Of a DNA stretch of 64,000 nt, positions 62,127 to 64,000 are shown in pieces. The translations under genes were made by a program, and so were the position numbers. The stretch lies in assembly GCA_017829075.1 (NCBI GenBank), contig JAGAJA010000074.1, positions 45,723-109,722 on the forward strand, given 5' to 3'. Under the pieces are notes generated by a model that worked only from the letters and a program-made list of their open reading frames with translations, had not been told where the DNA came from and searched no databases. The stretch's first letter is position 1. Every line of letters starts with the position of its first letter. This DNA is from Oscillospiraceae bacterium (GTDB lineage: Bacteria; Bacillota_A; Clostridia; Oscillospirales; Ruminococcaceae).

Positions 62127-63476
62127 ATGGGTATTATTTTATTGATCTGTTTTATTGTATTTGAAGTGGCACTGATGATTTCTTCGTTTTTCAGATTTCC
62201 AGAGAAGAAGCAGTGGCTGGTGGCGCGATGTGTTTTTCGGGCAGGAGAGCTGGCAGTTTTTCTTTTTGTGATGCTCCTTCCGAATGTTACATTTGATTTT
62301 AAGTATAAGCTGTGCTTTGCGCTCCTGATCATCCGTCTGGCGGGAGCAGTCGTGATGTATCTGATCAGGAGAACGACAGCCACCGGAAAGCGCTCAAAGG
62401 CAGGGGCAGTGTTTGGTGCAGCCGGGAGCATAGTGATCCTTACAGTGAGTCTTGTTCCTGCGTTTATCTTTACGGAATATGCAGGACTTGAGACTTCAGG
62501 GGAGTATGAGGTGGCGCAGGCAGCAGCGATCCTCATAGATAAAGACAGAGTGGAGACATTTGAAACGGATGGCTCAAACAGGGAAATACCGGTGCATTTT
62601 TACTATCCGAAGACAGATGTGATTGCGCAGAGCAGCTGTCCGGTGGTATTATTTTCACATGGAGCATTTGGATATTACGAGAGTAATACTTCTACCTACA
62701 TGGAGCTGGCAAGTAACGGTTATGTGGTGATCAGTCTGGATCATCCGTATCATTCCTTTTTTACAGAAGATACCGACGGAAAGCTCATAACGGTGGATCC
62801 GGCTTTCCTTCAGGAAGTCATGTATGTGAATGAGAATAATACGCCAGAAACGGATATTCATGATTTGTCGCATAAATGGCTGGAAATACGTACTGCCGAT
62901 ATCAGCTGTGTATTGGACAGCGTAGAAGAGGCAAAGCAGAGCGGTACGGTAAATGATGCATGGTTCATCGAGAATGAAGAGGAAAAGAGTGCGATTGAAA
63001 GCGTGCTTGCCATGGCGGATGTGGATAAAATAGGCCTGATGGGACATTCACTCGGAGGCGCTGCAAGTGTATCTGTCGGGCGTTACAGAGATGACGTGGA
63101 TGCAGTCATCGATCTTGACGGAACGATGCTCGGAGAGCAGATTGGTTATGCAGACGGTAAATATCAGTATGAGGAAGAACCCTATCCGGTGCCGCTTTTT
63201 GCACTTGACAGTGAGAGCCATTATTATTATGAAGGACAGAAATACGGGAATCTGTATGTGAATCATTATGTTTTGGAACATGCAGTGGATGCAAAACATG
63301 AATTTATCGCGGGAGCGGCACATATGAACTTTACAGATCTGCCGCTTTTTGCTCCGCCTCTTGCATCAATGCTTGGAACAGGTACGGTAGATGCGACAGA
63401 GTGCATAGAGACAATGAACGCGATGGTGCTGGAATATATGAATTGCTATTTGAAAACGCAGGCATTCGATCAATAA
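62127..63476 (+). CDS. Membrane-anchored alpha/beta hydrolase
   Basis: The 449-residue protein has about four N-terminal membrane helices (residues ~1-125) and then an outside alpha/beta-hydrolase domain. The oxyanion strand is 'CPVVLFSHGAFGYYESNTSTY', the nucleophile elbow is 'IGLMGHSLGGAASVS' (near residue 310), an Asp lies in 'AVIDLDGTMLGE' and a late His in 'FIAGAAHMNFTDLPLF'. It resembles platelet-activating-factor acetylhydrolase-type or dienelactone-hydrolase-like esterases; the substrate is unknown. ATG at 62127 after GGGAAAGG was preferred to GTG at 62118. It precedes the LytTR gene by 14 bases. Confidence 0.82.
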   Translation: MGIILLICFIVFEVALMISSFFRFPEKKQWLVARCVFRAGELAVFLFVMLLPNVTFDFKYKLCFALLIIRLAGAVVMYLIRRTTATGKRSKAGAVFGAAGSIVILTVSLVPAFIFTEYAGLETSGEYEVAQAAAILIDKDRVETFETDGSNREIPVHFYYPKTDVIAQSSCPVVLFSHGAFGYYESNTSTYMELASNGYVVISLDHPYHSFFTEDTDGKLITVDPAFLQEVMYVNENNTPETDIHDLSHKWLEIRTADISCVLDSVEEAKQSGTVNDAWFIENEEEKSAIESVLAMADVDKIGLMGHSLGGAASVSVGRYRDDVDAVIDLDGTMLGEQIGYADGKYQYEEEPYPVPLFALDSESHYYYEGQKYGNLYVNHYVLEHAVDAKHEFIAGAAHMNFTDLPLFAPPLASMLGTGTVDATECIETMNAMVLEYMNCYLKTQAFDQ

Positions 63477-63490
63477 GGAGAACATGAGAC

Positions 63491-63934
63491 ATGGAAGTAA
63501 AGGTTTTGAAAGTCGGGGAAGAACTGCCGGAGGTGGTGGAGATCCGGTGCCACCGGATCAACGCGCAGGTGAGTGAGATCGTGGCGTTTGTGCAGTCCAG
63601 GCAAGGACAGATCTCCGGCTCCTGCGATGGTATGCAGTATGAGATCCCTATCGTAAATCTTTATTATGTGGAAGCCGTGGACAATAAAGTGTTTCTGTAC
63701 AGTGCAAAACAGGTGTATGAAACGAAACAGAAATTGTATGAGATTGAGCACCTGCTGGAAGAAAAGCAGTTTTTGCGCGTTTCCAAATCCGTGATCGTAA
63801 ATCTCATGAAGATCAAAGCGATCAAACCGGCTCTCAACGGCCGCTTTATAGCCGTTTTGCAAAATGGAGAGGAAGTGATCATCTCCCGCAAATATGTATC
63901 GGCGCTGAAAAAGAAGTTAAAGGAGGGCAAATAG
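63491..63934 (+). CDS. LytTR-family DNA-binding regulator
   Basis: This 147-residue regulator has no receiver domain. An N-terminal alpha/beta part (1-50) is followed by a LytTR DNA-binding domain: 'YEIPIVNLYYVEAVDNKVFLY', 'KQFLRVSKSVIVNLMKIKAIKPALNGRF' and 'EEVIISRKYVSALKKKL' (read in parts). Stand-alone LytTR genes are often paired with a DUF3021 membrane protein that may sense or restrain them; the next gene fits this pattern. The target is likely its own operon. Confidence 0.9.
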   Translation: MEVKVLKVGEELPEVVEIRCHRINAQVSEIVAFVQSRQGQISGSCDGMQYEIPIVNLYYVEAVDNKVFLYSAKQVYETKQKLYEIEHLLEEKQFLRVSKSVIVNLMKIKAIKPALNGRFIAVLQNGEEVIISRKYVSALKKKLKEGK

Positions 63935-63936
63935 CA

Positions 63937-64000
63937 ATGCAAGGGAAAGAACTGTTATCTAAAATGTTCCGAAATTATTTTGTTCTGGTCACATTGATCA
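63937..64000 (+). CDS. Start of a probable DUF3021 membrane protein (cut by window end)
   Basis: Twenty-one codons are visible, beginning ATG two bases after the LytTR stop with AAGGAGGG upstream. The end of the visible part ('NYFVLVTLI') is the start of a membrane helix. The DUF3021 call rests on the usual LytTR-DUF3021 pairing. Confidence 0.55.
   Translation, partial: MQGKELLSKMFRNYFVLVTLI

Noticed and set aside
1..64000. tRNA and rRNA genes, integrases, transposases or phage genes
   Set aside because: I looked for them on both strands and saw none that I could support.

Overview
The window reads as a Clostridia (Firmicutes) contig made of two stretches with different character. Positions 1 to about 46,000 are dense, moderately GC-rich housekeeping DNA that uses ATA freely for isoleucine. 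Gene order and families (recA-recX-rimO-pgsA, ruvC-ruvA-ruvB, ecfA-ecfT-truA, rplS-lepB-ylqF-rnhB-yraN, tig-clpP-clpX) suggest an Oscillospirales/Ruminococcaceae-like gut bacterium. From about 47,560 to the end, GC looks lower, isoleucine is mostly ATC/ATT and TTG leucine is commoner; the genes (asp2-asp3-secA2, a second pilus-like locus, a GH2 enzyme, LytTR-DUF3021) look more Lachnospiraceae-like. These taxonomic labels are inference from gene content and composition, not from a search.

Layout. 1-2,790: end of recA, recX, rimO, pgsA. 2,898-3,176: one small minus-strand gene, the only convincing one on that strand. 3,566-7,347: a TatD-type radical SAM gene and the Holliday-junction genes ruvC, ruvA and ruvB, with a TPR membrane gene between ruvA and ruvB. 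7,377-18,720: glmM, an rRNA-type methyltransferase, an EcfA1-EcfA2 fusion with EcfT, truA, a DUF5711-like protein, CvpA, a zinc-finger Clp ATPase and a short-chain dehydrogenase. 18,906-20,719: two membrane subunits of a sodium-pumping decarboxylase. 20,720-22,634: pyrB between two hairpin-rich repeat elements, each lying between a promoter and a gene. 22,635-34,167: acetyltransferases, an ASKHA protein, ribosomal L19 with a leader, lepB, ylqF, rnhB, yraN, thrC, tig, clpP, clpX and small genes. 34,254-39,477: a two-gene unit ending in an FN3/Ig-like/CapA/SGNH fusion protein.

39,511-44,695 is a compact locus: secreted transglutaminase-like lipoprotein, PilC/GspF membrane protein, four small single-span (pilin-like) proteins and one PilT-type ATPase. 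It is followed by a 984-residue surface protein that has a choice-of-anchor A domain, about 500 residues of strict Asp-Thr repeat and an NPETG sorting signal. After that come the accessory Sec genes asp2, asp3 and secA2, and then the same seven-gene pilus-like order again (52,296-57,083), followed by another NPETG surface protein (57,301-59,109). The window ends with a GH2 glycosidase, a membrane-anchored alpha/beta hydrolase, a LytTR regulator and the start of a probable DUF3021 gene.

The most interesting content is this conserved seven-gene filament-like module plus surface protein, seen twice in one contig. The most important caution is that the two stretches meet inside a 1.5 kb GAY-ACN repeat, exactly where an assembler could join two genomes. 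The window may be a natural transfer boundary or a chimera, and the sequence alone cannot decide.
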